Of a DNA stretch of 64,000 bases, positions 43,773-52,017 are shown one piece after another. How positions within the stretch are numbered: position 1 is the stretch's first letter; every line of letters begins with the position of its first letter. The position numbers and the translations under genes were made by a program. This DNA comes from Propionivibrio hellwigii (lineage in GTDB: Bacteria; Pseudomonadota; Gammaproteobacteria; Burkholderiales; Rhodocyclaceae). Location: the NCBI RefSeq assembly GCF_041770905.1, contig NZ_JBEUWX010000002.1:1364001-1428000 (forward strand), written 5' to 3'. Under the pieces are notes generated by a model. That model searched no databases, was not told where the DNA came from, and was given only the letters and a program-made list of their open reading frames with translations.

Positions 43773-44867
43773 ATGTCGGCTCCGGCAGACGCCGACAGGC
43801 GCAGCGTCTCGCCCCTGCGCCTGATTCGCTATCTGGCGCTCGCGTACGCGGCACTCATCGTCTATGCCAGTCTGCATCCATTTTCCGGCTGGCGCGACGG
43901 CAACCTGACGCCGTTTTCGTTCCTCGAAGCCTGCTGGCCGCGCTACTGGACGCTCTTCGATATCGCCGCCAACCTGCTTGCTTATCTGCCGCTCGGTCTG
44001 CTGCTGGCACTGGCGCTCCGTTCCGGCAGTGAAAAGCGCATGCCACCATTGCCGGCCGCCCTGCTTGCCGCCTGTATCGGCACGGCGCTTAGCTTTTGTA
44101 TGGAATCGGTGCAGACCTGGCTGCCCACGCGCGTTCCTTCCAGCCTCGACCTGCTCTGCAACTCGGCGGGTGCGGCGCTCGGCGCGTTGCTCGCCGTCGT
44201 TGGCGGCGCGCGGTTATTGACCTTTATCCGGCGCTGCCAGCGATGGCTGGCGCCAATTCACGACGCGGACATCATTCTGGTACTCATCGGGTTCTGGCTG
44301 TTTGCCCAGCTTTCACCGGAAACCCTGCTCTTCGGCGCTGGCAACCTGCGCGGCCTGCTCGATATTCCCAGCCCCGTCGATTACGGCCCTTCCGCCTTTT
44401 TTGCCATTGAAACCGCCATCATCGCCTGCAATATGACGGCTATCGGCCTGATCGTCCGTTTCCTGCTCGCGCCGCAACACCGCGTCCTTGGGCCGCTTAT
44501 CGCATTTTTTGCGCTGGCCATGATCGTCCGTGCGCTGGCCACCGCCATCCTCGTCGAACCGGCACAGGCCATCGTCTGGCTTACGCCCGGCGCGGCGCTC
44601 GGTACAATGATTGGCGGCGCACTGCTCTCGCTTCTGCCGCTGCTCCCGCCGCGCTGGCAGCAAGCGCTGGCCGCACTGTTTCTCATGACCGGCGCGGTTC
44701 TGATCAATCTGGCGCCGCCGAACCCGTATTCACAGGCCGCGATGGCCGCCTGGCAACAAGGGCACTTTCTCAACTTCAATGGGCTGACGCGGCTGATCGC
44801 CAGTCTTTGGCCATTTCTCGCCCTGCCTTGCCTGACTTTCCTCCGGCGACCGCGGCATTTGAATTAG
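43773..44867 (+). CDS. VanZ-family membrane protein
   Basis: A 364-residue protein starting one base after the symporter stop (ATG at 43773). The N-terminal half is a VanZ-like domain: ALIVYASLHPFSGWRDG, a helix with NLLAYLPLGLLLAL and the FCMESVQTWLPTRVPSSLDLLCNSAGAALGALL signature. The second half adds about five more helices. VanZ-like proteins with extensions are common in betaproteobacteria; their role is unclear, with the namesake giving low-level teicoplanin resistance. No other link to antibiotic genes here. Confidence 0.85.
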   Translation: MSAPADADRRSVSPLRLIRYLALAYAALIVYASLHPFSGWRDGNLTPFSFLEACWPRYWTLFDIAANLLAYLPLGLLLALALRSGSEKRMPPLPAALLAACIGTALSFCMESVQTWLPTRVPSSLDLLCNSAGAALGALLAVVGGARLLTFIRRCQRWLAPIHDADIILVLIGFWLFAQLSPETLLFGAGNLRGLLDIPSPVDYGPSAFFAIETAIIACNMTAIGLIVRFLLAPQHRVLGPLIAFFALAMIVRALATAILVEPAQAIVWLTPGAALGTMIGGALLSLLPLLPPRWQQALAALFLMTGAVLINLAPPNPYSQAAMAAWQQGHFLNFNGLTRLIASLWPFLALPCLTFLRRPRHLN

Positions 44868-44899
44868 CCGCAAAAAAGATTGCCTGCCCCTGCGCAAAC

Positions 44900-45080
44900 A
44901 GGGCAGAAAACATAAAACGCCCTGAAGCCCCTTAAATACAAGGGCCTCAGGGCATCAAAAAACATAAACCGTAGATAAAAAACCTTCGGACAGATACCCT
45001 GAGCCCCGCGTGGATAAAGGGTTTCCGGACACTTGCCCGGAGATGCCCTGTTTACACGGGCTTCAGCCCTGCCTGGTAGC
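44900..45080. repeat. CCC-core-GGG modules after the VanZ gene
   Basis: Three modules with cores TTAAATACA, GCGTGGATAAA and TGTTTACAC, and a hairpin GCCCTGxxxxCAGGGC at about 44888-44912. They fill much of the 363-bp gap to the next gene. Confidence 0.75.
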
Positions 45081-45230
45081 GAAAGGCGCGCGGCAGGAAA
45101 TCCTTCATCCCGGCTGCGGCCATGTTAACCATGACGCCTGGCAGCACTTTTTTGTCGATGACGCCGAATTAATTTATCGTGGCGCTGTCTGAACCAACGC
45201 TTTCAATACCCACGCCACGCGCGAACGACC

Positions 45231-45908
45231 ATGACGATACATGAAGACGCCTTGATTTTTTCCGGCCCAGCCGGCGCCATCGAAACGCGGGTTGACACAC
45301 CGCTTTATCCCCGCGGGCTGGCGCTCGTTTGCCATCCGCACCCGCTATTCGGCGGCGCCAATACCAACAAGGTCGTTCATACGCTGGCAAAAACGCTGAC
45401 TGCGCTCGGCTACCTCACCCTGCGCCCGAACTTCCGCGGCGTCGGCGCCAGCGCGGGCACGCACACGCACGGGCAAGGAGAAACCGACGACATGCTGGCG
45501 CTGATCGCCCAGGCTCAAGCGCAATTCGGCGATACCCTGCTCGGCGCAGCGCTACCCGAAAAAATCCCCCACCCACCTCTTGTTCTGGCCGGCTTTTCTT
45601 TCGGCGGCTATGTCATCACCCGCGTCGCGGCGGCGCTGGCGGAAACCGGGCAGACGGTTGAACGCATCGTCCTCGTTGCGCCGGCGACCGGCCACATTGC
45701 CGGCGACCGCGAATACACAGCCAGCCCTGTCGGCAGTCACAGCCTCATCATCCATGGCGCGCTCGATGACACTGTGCCGCTGGCCAACGTGCTTGCCTGG
45801 GCAGAGCCGCAGAACCTGCCCGTGGTCGTCATTCCCGGCGCCGACCATTTTTTTCATGGCCGCCTGCAAACGATCCGCGACATCGTCCGGCGCAACTGGC
45901 CGTGCTGA
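45231..45908 (+). CDS. Alpha/beta hydrolase, small membrane-free esterase type
   Basis: A 225-residue hydrolase with the family pattern LVCHPHPLFGGANTNK, then LRPNFRGVGAS and the nucleophile motif GFSFGG (Ser in VLAGFSFGGYV), Asp in HGALDDTVPL and His in PGADHFFHGRL: a complete Ser-Asp-His triad. The HPHPLFGG start is typical of a widely conserved proteobacterial hydrolase of unknown substrate. It precedes cutA by about 120 bp on the same strand. Confidence 0.9.
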   Translation: MTIHEDALIFSGPAGAIETRVDTPLYPRGLALVCHPHPLFGGANTNKVVHTLAKTLTALGYLTLRPNFRGVGASAGTHTHGQGETDDMLALIAQAQAQFGDTLLGAALPEKIPHPPLVLAGFSFGGYVITRVAAALAETGQTVERIVLVAPATGHIAGDREYTASPVGSHSLIIHGALDDTVPLANVLAWAEPQNLPVVVIPGADHFFHGRLQTIRDIVRRNWPC

Positions 45909-46029
45909 CCGTTTTCGGATGCTGTATGCGTTAATTTTTGTTACGGCGATCTACGGTTGAACCGTTTTGTTACAGCAACACGTCAACCGGCCGCCAGAGT
46001 TTGCGCTGACTTGCCTATAAAATTGCGCC

Positions 46030-46374
46030 ATGCAAACCACTGAACACACCCCGCGCGCCCTGCTCGTACTCACCAACCTGCCCGACGAGGCCAGTGCCGA
46101 AGCATTGGCCACAGCGCTGGTCGAAGCGCGGCTGGCCGCCTGTGTCAACCGGCTCGCGCCGTGCCATTCGGTATACCGCTGGCAGGGAAACATCGAACGC
46201 GCCACGGAGATACCGCTGCTCATCAAGACCGACAGCGCGCGCTACCCGGCGCTGGAAGCGGCTATCCGCACCCGGCACCCTTACGAAACGCCGGAAATCA
46301 TCGCCCTGCCGATCACGCACGGACTGCCGGATTATCTGGCCTGGCTGGCGGCCGAAACCTCATCCCCCTCCTAA
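46030..46374 (+). CDS. cutA: Divalent cation tolerance protein CutA
   Basis: A 114-residue CutA1-type trimeric protein with LVLTNLPDEASAEALATALVEARLAACVNR, VYRWQGNIERATEIPLLIKT and the RHPYETPEIIALPI motif, all typical. The adjacent dsbD makes the cutA-dsbD pair seen in E. coli and many betaproteobacteria. Family members were linked to copper tolerance; biochemical role remains unsettled. Confidence 0.95.
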   Translation: MQTTEHTPRALLVLTNLPDEASAEALATALVEARLAACVNRLAPCHSVYRWQGNIERATEIPLLIKTDSARYPALEAAIRTRHPYETPEIIALPITHGLPDYLAWLAAETSSPS

Positions 46375-46404
46375 AAACCACCCCGTTAAACCACCGTTCC
46401 ACCC

Positions 46405-48324
46405 ATGATTGACCGATTCATCCGCCACATTTTTCGTTTTACCCCACCGCGACTCACCGCTTTGGCCCCGCTATTGGCTTTTTTGCTCGTGTCTTTTTCT
46501 TTGCCGGCGGCCGCAGAAGAGTTTTTGCCGCCGGAAGAGGCCTTCCGCGCCAGCGTCCGCGCGCTCGACAGCCAGACGGTCGAAGTCAATTTCGACATCG
46601 CGCCCGGCTATTACCTTTACCGCGACAAATTCCGCTTTTCCGCCGAGCCCGCGCTGTTGCTGCCCGCCGGCGCACCCGCGCTGCCCAGAGGCAAACAGAA
46701 ACATGACGAGAATTTTGGTGACGTCGAGGTGTATTACGAACAGCTCAGCCTCCGCCTGCCGATCAACCGTAACCGTTCCGGCACACTGCCCCTGACGCTT
46801 CTCATGACCTCGCAGGGCTGCGCAGAAGGCGGCATTTGCTATCCGCCACAGGCGCACCGTTTGTCCGTCAGTCTGCCGGACTCCGACATGGCCGCAACGA
46901 CCGCATCAAATCCCCCCCCGGCCATTGCACAGATCGCGCAAGCGACAAAGCTCCCGCCGGCCATGGATGTCGCCGCCGACAGCCCCCTGGCCAATGGCGC
47001 CGTGCAGGAAAACACGGGGGACGATGAAACTTCCCGCATCGGGCGTCTGTTCAGCGAGGCCAGCCTCTGGCTGATCATCGCCAGCTTTTTCGGCTTCGGC
47101 CTGGCCTTATCGCTGACGCCCTGCGTCTGGCCCATGTTCCCGATTCTTTCCTCGATGATCGTCCGCTCGGGCAGCCAGACCGCGCCCGTTTCGCAGCGCC
47201 GCGGTCTGGCGCTGGCAACTGCCTACATCTTCGGCATGGCGGCGGCCTACGCAGCCGCCGGCGTTGCCGCGGGTTTAACGGGAACGCTGCTGTCGACGGC
47301 TTTCCAGAATCCGTGGGCGATCGGAGCATTTGCACTGATTTTCGTGGCGCTTTCGCTGTCGATGTTCGGGTTTTACGAACTCCAGCTTCCTGCGGGTCTG
47401 CGCGACCGGCTGGCGGCGGGCAGCGCGCGCATCCGCGGCGGTTCCTTACCCAGCCTGGCGCTCATGGGAGCGCTGTCGGCATTGCTGGCCAGTCCCTGTG
47501 TCGGCCCGGCGCTGGCGGGCGCGTTGCTCTATATCGGCCAAACCGGCAATGCCCCGCTCGGCGGCGCGGCGCTGTTCGCCATGGGGCTGGGGATGGGCGT
47601 ACCGCTGCTGCTCATCGGCGCCTCCGCCGGCGCGCTGTTGCCCAAGGCGGGGCCGTGGATGGAAACGGTCAAAAAAATCTTTGGCTTCATTCTGCTCGGC
47701 ACCGCCCACTGGCTGATTTCCCCTTTTCTCCCGCCCCAGCTGGCGACCGCCGGCTGGGGGCTTCTGCTCATTGCGCCCGCGTTACTCTTCGGCATACACC
47801 GGCGTTTGCCGCAGACAGGCGCCCGCGGCGCGCAGCGCGCCGGCAAATTTATCGGCCTCATGCTGTTGCTGGCGGGCACCCTGTTGCTGGTCAGCGCGCT
47901 CTCCGGCGGCAAGAGCGCCGCTGAACTGTTCGCCGTGCTCTCCGGCAGGCCCACTTACGAGACGGCGGACCTGCCCTTTACGCCCGCGCGCACCGTTGCC
48001 GAAGTCGAAGCGTACGCACGTGGATCCGGCAAACCCGTTCTCCTCGATTTTTACGCCGACTGGTGCACCGCCTGCAAGGAAATGGAACGCAAGACCTTCG
48101 CTCAACCGCAGGTTCAGCAGGCACTGGCGGGTTGGCTGCTGCTGCGCGCCGATGTCAGCGCCAATACCGCCGACGATAAGGCGCTGCTAAAACGCTTTAA
48201 TCTCTACGGCCCGCCGGGCATCATTTTTTTCGACAGAAATGGGCGGGAAATCACCACGCCGCGCATCATCGGCTTCCAGAAAGCGGAAGAATTCATCACG
48301 ACGCTCACTCCGCTGGCGCAATAA
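46405..48324 (+). CDS. dsbD: Thiol:disulfide interchange protein DsbD
   Basis: A 639-residue inner-membrane reductase that carries electrons from cytoplasmic thioredoxin to the periplasm. An N-terminal signal (ALAPLLAFLLVSFSLPAAAEE) is followed by the DsbD-alpha domain with the Cys pair in SQGCAEGGICYPP, an eight-helix core with TPCVWPMFPIL and ASPCVGPALAGA, and a C-terminal thioredoxin domain with DWCTACKEMER. All six redox Cys are present. It starts 30 bp after cutA. Together with dsbB at 19341-19844 it covers both arms of periplasmic disulfide handling. Its downstream is filled with repeats. Confidence 0.96.
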   Translation: MIDRFIRHIFRFTPPRLTALAPLLAFLLVSFSLPAAAEEFLPPEEAFRASVRALDSQTVEVNFDIAPGYYLYRDKFRFSAEPALLLPAGAPALPRGKQKHDENFGDVEVYYEQLSLRLPINRNRSGTLPLTLLMTSQGCAEGGICYPPQAHRLSVSLPDSDMAATTASNPPPAIAQIAQATKLPPAMDVAADSPLANGAVQENTGDDETSRIGRLFSEASLWLIIASFFGFGLALSLTPCVWPMFPILSSMIVRSGSQTAPVSQRRGLALATAYIFGMAAAYAAAGVAAGLTGTLLSTAFQNPWAIGAFALIFVALSLSMFGFYELQLPAGLRDRLAAGSARIRGGSLPSLALMGALSALLASPCVGPALAGALLYIGQTGNAPLGGAALFAMGLGMGVPLLLIGASAGALLPKAGPWMETVKKIFGFILLGTAHWLISPFLPPQLATAGWGLLLIAPALLFGIHRRLPQTGARGAQRAGKFIGLMLLLAGTLLLVSALSGGKSAAELFAVLSGRPTYETADLPFTPARTVAEVEAYARGSGKPVLLDFYADWCTACKEMERKTFAQPQVQQALAGWLLLRADVSANTADDKALLKRFNLYGPPGIIFFDRNGREITTPRIIGFQKAEEFITTLTPLAQ

Positions 48325-48344
48325 TTCTGCAGCCTGCCGGCAAG

Positions 48345-48515
48345 GCCGGGACGCCCTGAGACCCGCGTATTTAGGGTATTTTCCAAAGCAGATGCTCTGA
48401 AGCCCTTGTAAACAGGGCGTCTCCGGGCACCCTGCCCGCCAGCCCTTTATTTATAAGGGTTCCAGAGGCGCCTGCCCGGAAACGCCCTATCTACGCGGGG
48501 TTCAGGGCACCCATA
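48345..48515. repeat. CCC-core-GGG modules after dsbD
   Basis: Four modules with cores GCGTATTTA, TTGTAAACA, TTTATTTATAA and TATCTACGC, the same order as at 18490-18680, so the whole array is duplicated between the two loci. Confidence 0.8.
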
Positions 48516-48531
48516 TTTGAGACGCCCAAGA

Positions 48532-48643
48532 TATAGCGGCGCGACGTTGCCAAAAGACAAGGCGGTAAGCCGCAGGCAGACCATTCAGTACGGCAAGGCC
48601 CAGTCAACACAGCAACGCCGTATTTTGGCAAAGGGAATCGCTA
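48532..48643. repeat. MITE-like element, copy B
   Basis: About 112 bp from TATAGCGGCGCGACGTTGCC to TTTTGGCAAAGGGAATCGC; middle contains AAGGCGGTAAGCCGCAGGCA as in copies A and C. Confidence 0.78.
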
Positions 48644-48751
48644 TGCCTCGACTTTGCCAAAGACAAGGCGGTGAGCCGCAGACAGTAACATTGAGTACGG
48701 TCAGGCGAAGCCAACACAGCAACGCCGTATTTTGGTAAAGGAAGCCGCGAT
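48640..48751. repeat. MITE-like element, copy C (tandem with B)
   Basis: About 112 bp from GCTATGCCTCGACTTTGCC to the TTTTGGTAAAGGAAGCCGCG end. Slightly diverged from B. It ends 10 bp from the stop of the GDT1-type gene. Confidence 0.78.
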
Positions 48752-48761
48752 CAGGGCGCCT

Positions 48762-49358
48762 TCAGCTCACGTGTTTCCCGGACAGGAACCAGAGGGCGAT
48801 CCCGCCCTTGGTGACGGCAATATAGGCCAGCACGGCATAAATCACCGCTGCGCCCCAGTGTGCCGTATTGACCGGCAGGCGCTTGAGCAGGCGATCGTCA
48901 GCCAGTGCAGCGGGCAGACAGGCCAGCAGCACGCCCAGCGTCGCGCCGGCCACGCTCATGACCGGCGCCTGACTGTTCAGCGCCAGCACGCACGCCGCAA
49001 TTTGTGCCTTCCCCCATAATCCGCTCAGAAAAAAGTCGGTAAAGGCTGCGGAAAAAATATTTGCGACACCCTGCTCTCCCGATTTTTCCTTGCAATGTTC
49101 GGCGTTCAGTGACCAGGCCGCCAGGCCGATCAGACCGATGCACAATGTCCAGGGCAAGGCGTCGGCACGCACGAGCAAGCGCAGCAGTTCAGAGAGCGCG
49201 CCAGCGAGCGCATTATTGATCAGCGTAGCTGCGGCAAGCGCCAGGCACAGGACGGCGGGCCTGCGATATCTGGCCGCCAACAGGGCAGTCAGCCCTTGCG
49301 TCTTATCGCCGACTTCGGCCAAACCAACCGCCAGTAGTGAAACGAAAAAAGCTTCCAT
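48762..49358 (-). CDS. TMEM165/GDT1-family cation transporter, degenerate second motif
   Basis: A 198-residue membrane protein of about six helices. The first half has the family motif ExGDKT/Q (LLAVGLAEVGDKTQGLTALLAARY). In the second half, where the repeat motif should be another E-x-G-D-K-T/S, the sequence reads FFLSGLWGKAQIA, so the acidic pair is lost. Family members are Mn2+/Ca2+:H+ exchangers, with both motifs forming the cation site. Many Neisseria/betaproteobacterial members have this kind of asymmetric second motif, so it may still work. Directly downstream is MITE-like copy C; upstream the 6S RNA terminator. Confidence 0.85.
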   Translation of the reverse strand: MEAFFVSLLAVGLAEVGDKTQGLTALLAARYRRPAVLCLALAAATLINNALAGALSELLRLLVRADALPWTLCIGLIGLAAWSLNAEHCKEKSGEQGVANIFSAAFTDFFLSGLWGKAQIAACVLALNSQAPVMSVAGATLGVLLACLPAALADDRLLKRLPVNTAHWGAAVIYAVLAYIAVTKGGIALWFLSGKHVS

Positions 49359-49408
49359 AACACAGGAAATACGAGGAAGACGAACAGCAATCGAACAACA
49401 ATTTCGAC

Positions 49409-49439
49409 AAAAAAACAGCGCGGAGACAAGCTCCGCGCT
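49409..49439 (-). terminator. Rho-independent terminator after 6S RNA
   Basis: On the minus strand a stem AGCGCGGAG / CTCCGCGCT with a CTTGT-like loop ends in a run of T, some 20 nt beyond the predicted mature 3' end of 6S RNA. Confidence 0.88.
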
Positions 49440-49459
49440 ACACCGACCACCCTATACAT

Positions 49460-49640
49460 GGTTCCCCGCGAGTGCCGTTAGGCCGGCATCCTGAACCGAG
49501 GTTCAGAGGAGGCTGCCTCCTTTCCGCATCAGGCTCACCCGGCAAGGGGCGGGCACAACAGCGGTTTCTAAAGTCAGCAGCCAATGCCTATCAGCATTGG
49601 TTCAAGGAATATATGGCCTTGACGAACACCGCAGGGAACA
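49460..49640 (-). ncRNA. ssrS: 6S RNA
   Basis: A non-coding gap directly downstream of zapA, the usual place of 6S RNA. On the minus strand it begins near TTCCCTGCGGTGTTCGTC and ends near CTAACGGCACTCGCGGGGAA. The ends pair in a perfect 9-bp closing stem (TTCCCTGCG, at 49630-49638, with CGCGGGGAA, at 49462-49470). Both halves carry the usual central bubble elements (CCTTGAACCAATGC on the 5' side and CTCTGAACCTCGGTTCAGGA on the 3' side). 6S RNA mimics an open promoter and binds sigma-70 RNA polymerase in stationary phase. The exact ends are approximate. Confidence 0.85.
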
Positions 49641-49659
49641 CCCTGAGGAGACAGGCAGA

Positions 49660-49998
49660 TTAGAACAGGTCTTCCTGCGGCGGCAGCACCGTGTCAATCT
49701 GCGCCTCCATGGCTTGGATTCTACGCTTTGCCTGCGCAAAGTCCAGCATTGTTTGCGAAAAATCATCTGGCGTCGATGTTGCCGAGCGCTGCATCAACAG
49801 CTCGTGCGCAATATTGAGCGCGGCCATGACGGCGACGCGTTCCGGACTGTTGCTGCGCGTTTGCTCGGTAATTTCATCCATTGTCGCGCTCACATGGGCG
49901 GCCGCAGCGCTCAAAGCATCGCGCTCTTCGGGTGGACAGGCCACGCGGTATTCCTTGCCGAGCAGGACGATATCGAGATAATTGGCTTCGTTGGTCAT
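49660..49998 (-). CDS. zapA: Cell division protein ZapA
   Basis: A 112-residue protein of the ZapA family with LDIVLLGKEYRVACPPEERDAL and a C-terminal coiled coil (TMLDFAQAKRRIQAMEAQIDTVL). ZapA cross-links FtsZ filaments. It follows a ZapB-like gene by 9 bp and is followed by 6S RNA, the standard order in beta- and gammaproteobacteria. Confidence 0.93.
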   Translation of the reverse strand: MTNEANYLDIVLLGKEYRVACPPEERDALSAAAAHVSATMDEITEQTRSNSPERVAVMAALNIAHELLMQRSATSTPDDFSQTMLDFAQAKRRIQAMEAQIDTVLPPQEDLF

Positions 49999-50007
49999 GG
50001 TCGGAAA

Positions 50008-50223
50008 TCAGACAGATTCTTCATTATCGGAAAGATCGGGCAGCTGTGCGGCAAGCTGTTCGATCTGCATGCGCGCCGCATCCATGCGGCTGATCAGCGC
50101 CGCACGCATCGCCTCGGCTGCGGCAAGTCGTTGCTGCAATTCGGCATTTTTAGCGCGCAGGCTATGACACAAGTCCACGATCTGGGCTACTTTGTCTTCA
50201 AGCGCATCAAGTTCATTCATCAT
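50008..50223 (-). CDS. ZapB-like coiled-coil protein
   Basis: A protein of about 71 residues that is coiled coil almost throughout: MNELDALEDKVAQIVDLC, LRAKNAELQQRLAAAE, RMDAARMQIEQLAAQLPDL. The family (short coiled-coil proteins encoded just before zapA) is usually called ZapB-like or TIGR02449. Two ATGs, at 50223 and 50220, are possible starts. Confidence 0.82.
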   Translation of the reverse strand: MMNELDALEDKVAQIVDLCHSLRAKNAELQQRLAAAEAMRAALISRMDAARMQIEQLAAQLPDLSDNEESV

Positions 50224-50412
50224 TGGCAAAATTAAATTTAAAAATCCCGTAAATTCAATGTAATACGGATGCTGCGTAATCTAACACATTCATACGCTCA
50301 TTTTCTGAAAACATTCAGCGTTTCTATCTACCCAGCCGTATTCCTTTTTTCGTTCCCCTTCTTCGCCGCAATGTTCCCCGCCATTTGCCGTATATCTTCG
50401 ACGAAGTCAATC

Positions 50413-50835
50413 TCACCGACGATAAGGCGTCAGAGGTCGACCTGCGCCCACCCAGCCGCCGATACCACCGCTGACATGATAGACCTTTTTGTAACCGGCC
50501 TGCTCGGACAGAAACTGCGCAGCCACACGTGTACGTTTACCGCTGCGGCAGATCAGAATCAGCGGCTGTTCCGGCCCGGCAATTGGGCGTGCTGCGGCCA
50601 GCCATTGCGCCGGATCCGCCCGACCATGCTCATCGAAGAAAGTCAGCAGCCGGCTACCGGCAATCACGCCGCTGCTTTTCCATTCGCTTTCGGTACGAAT
50701 ATCAATCAGCGGGATGCCTTTGGCCGTCAGACGCGCCAGTTCGGCGGCGTCGATTTCGACAACTTCAGCCTGCGCCGTCATGGCTGATACGCCCAGCGCT
50801 ACTGCCAGCGCCAACTGCCTGTATAAAGTCTTCAT
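50413..50835 (-). CDS. Periplasmic rhodanese-like protein
   Basis: A 140-residue protein from the ATG at 50835 with a cleavable signal peptide (YRQLALAVALGVSAMTAQA) and a rhodanese domain: IPLIDIRTESEWKSSG and the active-site loop ICRSGKRT containing the catalytic Cys, then the GGIGGWVGAGRP end. Rhodanese domains transfer sulfur or act as thiol-binding domains; the periplasmic type has no settled substrate. Confidence 0.88.
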   Translation of the reverse strand: MKTLYRQLALAVALGVSAMTAQAEVVEIDAAELARLTAKGIPLIDIRTESEWKSSGVIAGSRLLTFFDEHGRADPAQWLAAARPIAGPEQPLILICRSGKRTRVAAQFLSEQAGYKKVYHVSGGIGGWVGAGRPLTPYRR

Positions 50836-50911
50836 TTTCAATTTTCATCCTTTTCTTTCATTACGAAACCTTTAGTACGAAACGGTACACGCTCTGTGCG
50901 CACCCAGGGCT

Positions 50912-51685
50912 TCACCCCTGAAGGCACGCTGCGTCGATCAGCCGGCGGGCAATACTGACTGGATCGGGCAGCGGCGGCAGAGCGTCCCGACGAAACCAGC
51001 CGGCGGCTTCGATTTCCGCCGGATCGGGCGAAATCGTGCCGCCCGCGTAATCGGCGAAGAATGCCAGCATCAGCGAATCCGGGAACGGCCAGGGCTGGCT
51101 GCTGAAGTACCGTAAATTGGTAATTTCAATATTGACTTCCTCGCGCACCTCGCGGACGGCGCAGGCTTCCAGCGTCTCGCCTGCTTCGACGAAACCGGCC
51201 AGCGCACTGAAAACGCCCGGTTTGAAATGCGGGCTGCGCGCCAGCAGCAATTCGTCGCCGCGCGATATCAGCACCATGATGGCCGGAGAAATACGTGGAT
51301 ACGCGAGCAGCCCGCAGGCCGGACATTCCATCGCAAATTCGGTGGTTTTCATGCGTGTCGGCGTGGCACAACGACCGCAAAAATGATGGTTGTGCCGCCA
51401 GTCCAGCAACTGCGTCGCACGACCGGCCAGGGCAAAAGCTTCCATACCGCCCAGACCATATAGCGCACGCACTGGCGTCAAACTACCGGGCGCATCAGAT
51501 GGCAGCACGTCCAGATCGACGGCATAGCACGGTTCCCCCTGCCATTGACCAATACGCAGCACCCCCGCCGGACACCCCCAGTCCGCCGCTGCTGCTGCCG
51601 GAAAAATACCGGCAGCGCCCTTGCCGCCGACCGCCAGCACCTCATTCTTGTGGCGAACGATCCAGTAACCGAACAGATCACTCAT
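50912..51685 (-). CDS. nudC: NAD+ diphosphatase NudC
   Basis: A 257-residue Nudix hydrolase. The start at 51685 (MSDLFGYWIVRHK) is preferred over an upstream one at 51724. It has a four-Cys zinc ribbon (FCGRCATPT and ECPACG), YPRISPAIMVLI, the Nudix box GFVEAGETLEACAVREVREEV and the NudC signature SQPWPFPDSLM, which together identify the NADH/NAD-capped RNA pyrophosphatase. It trims NAD caps from RNA and hydrolyses NADH. This NAD-handling gene is not close to the TIR unit. Confidence 0.95.
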   Translation of the reverse strand: MSDLFGYWIVRHKNEVLAVGGKGAAGIFPAAAAADWGCPAGVLRIGQWQGEPCYAVDLDVLPSDAPGSLTPVRALYGLGGMEAFALAGRATQLLDWRHNHHFCGRCATPTRMKTTEFAMECPACGLLAYPRISPAIMVLISRGDELLLARSPHFKPGVFSALAGFVEAGETLEACAVREVREEVNIEITNLRYFSSQPWPFPDSLMLAFFADYAGGTISPDPAEIEAAGWFRRDALPPLPDPVSIARRLIDAACLQG

Positions 51686-52017
51686 GGAAATACATACACA
51701 TACGCTGAAAACTCTCTGACTCAAGATAAGCGCTCAATGATTACGACAGAGAGTGCAATGACACAAAAGTTCCGTGGATTCTCGCATAGCCGTAATCATC
51801 ATGCCATCGTCGCCATCATTCGGAGGAAATCCGTGCACAAAACCGGAGTCCTCCGGAACAGGCGCATGGAATCACTCTCCAGGCGTCTCTGGCAGGCGGA
51901 TCAGGGCAACATCAGGGGCCCTAATTGCGTGAGGCGTACAGTGCATGCTTGACGGCCCGGCGACACCGCCATCTTTCATCGCTTATCATTCCGCCAAACA
52001 CTTAAGGAAGCGTTGCC
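51686..52017. other. Divergent intergenic region nudC / aroD
   Basis: 332 bp, with a few short frames of no recognisable family. AAGGAAG lies 5 nt before the aroD ATG. The rest holds no recognised feature. Confidence 0.35.

Noticed and set aside
42905..43774. 289-residue minus-strand frame opposite the symporter
   Set aside because: It is an antisense shadow of a multi-helix transporter, polar with no family features.
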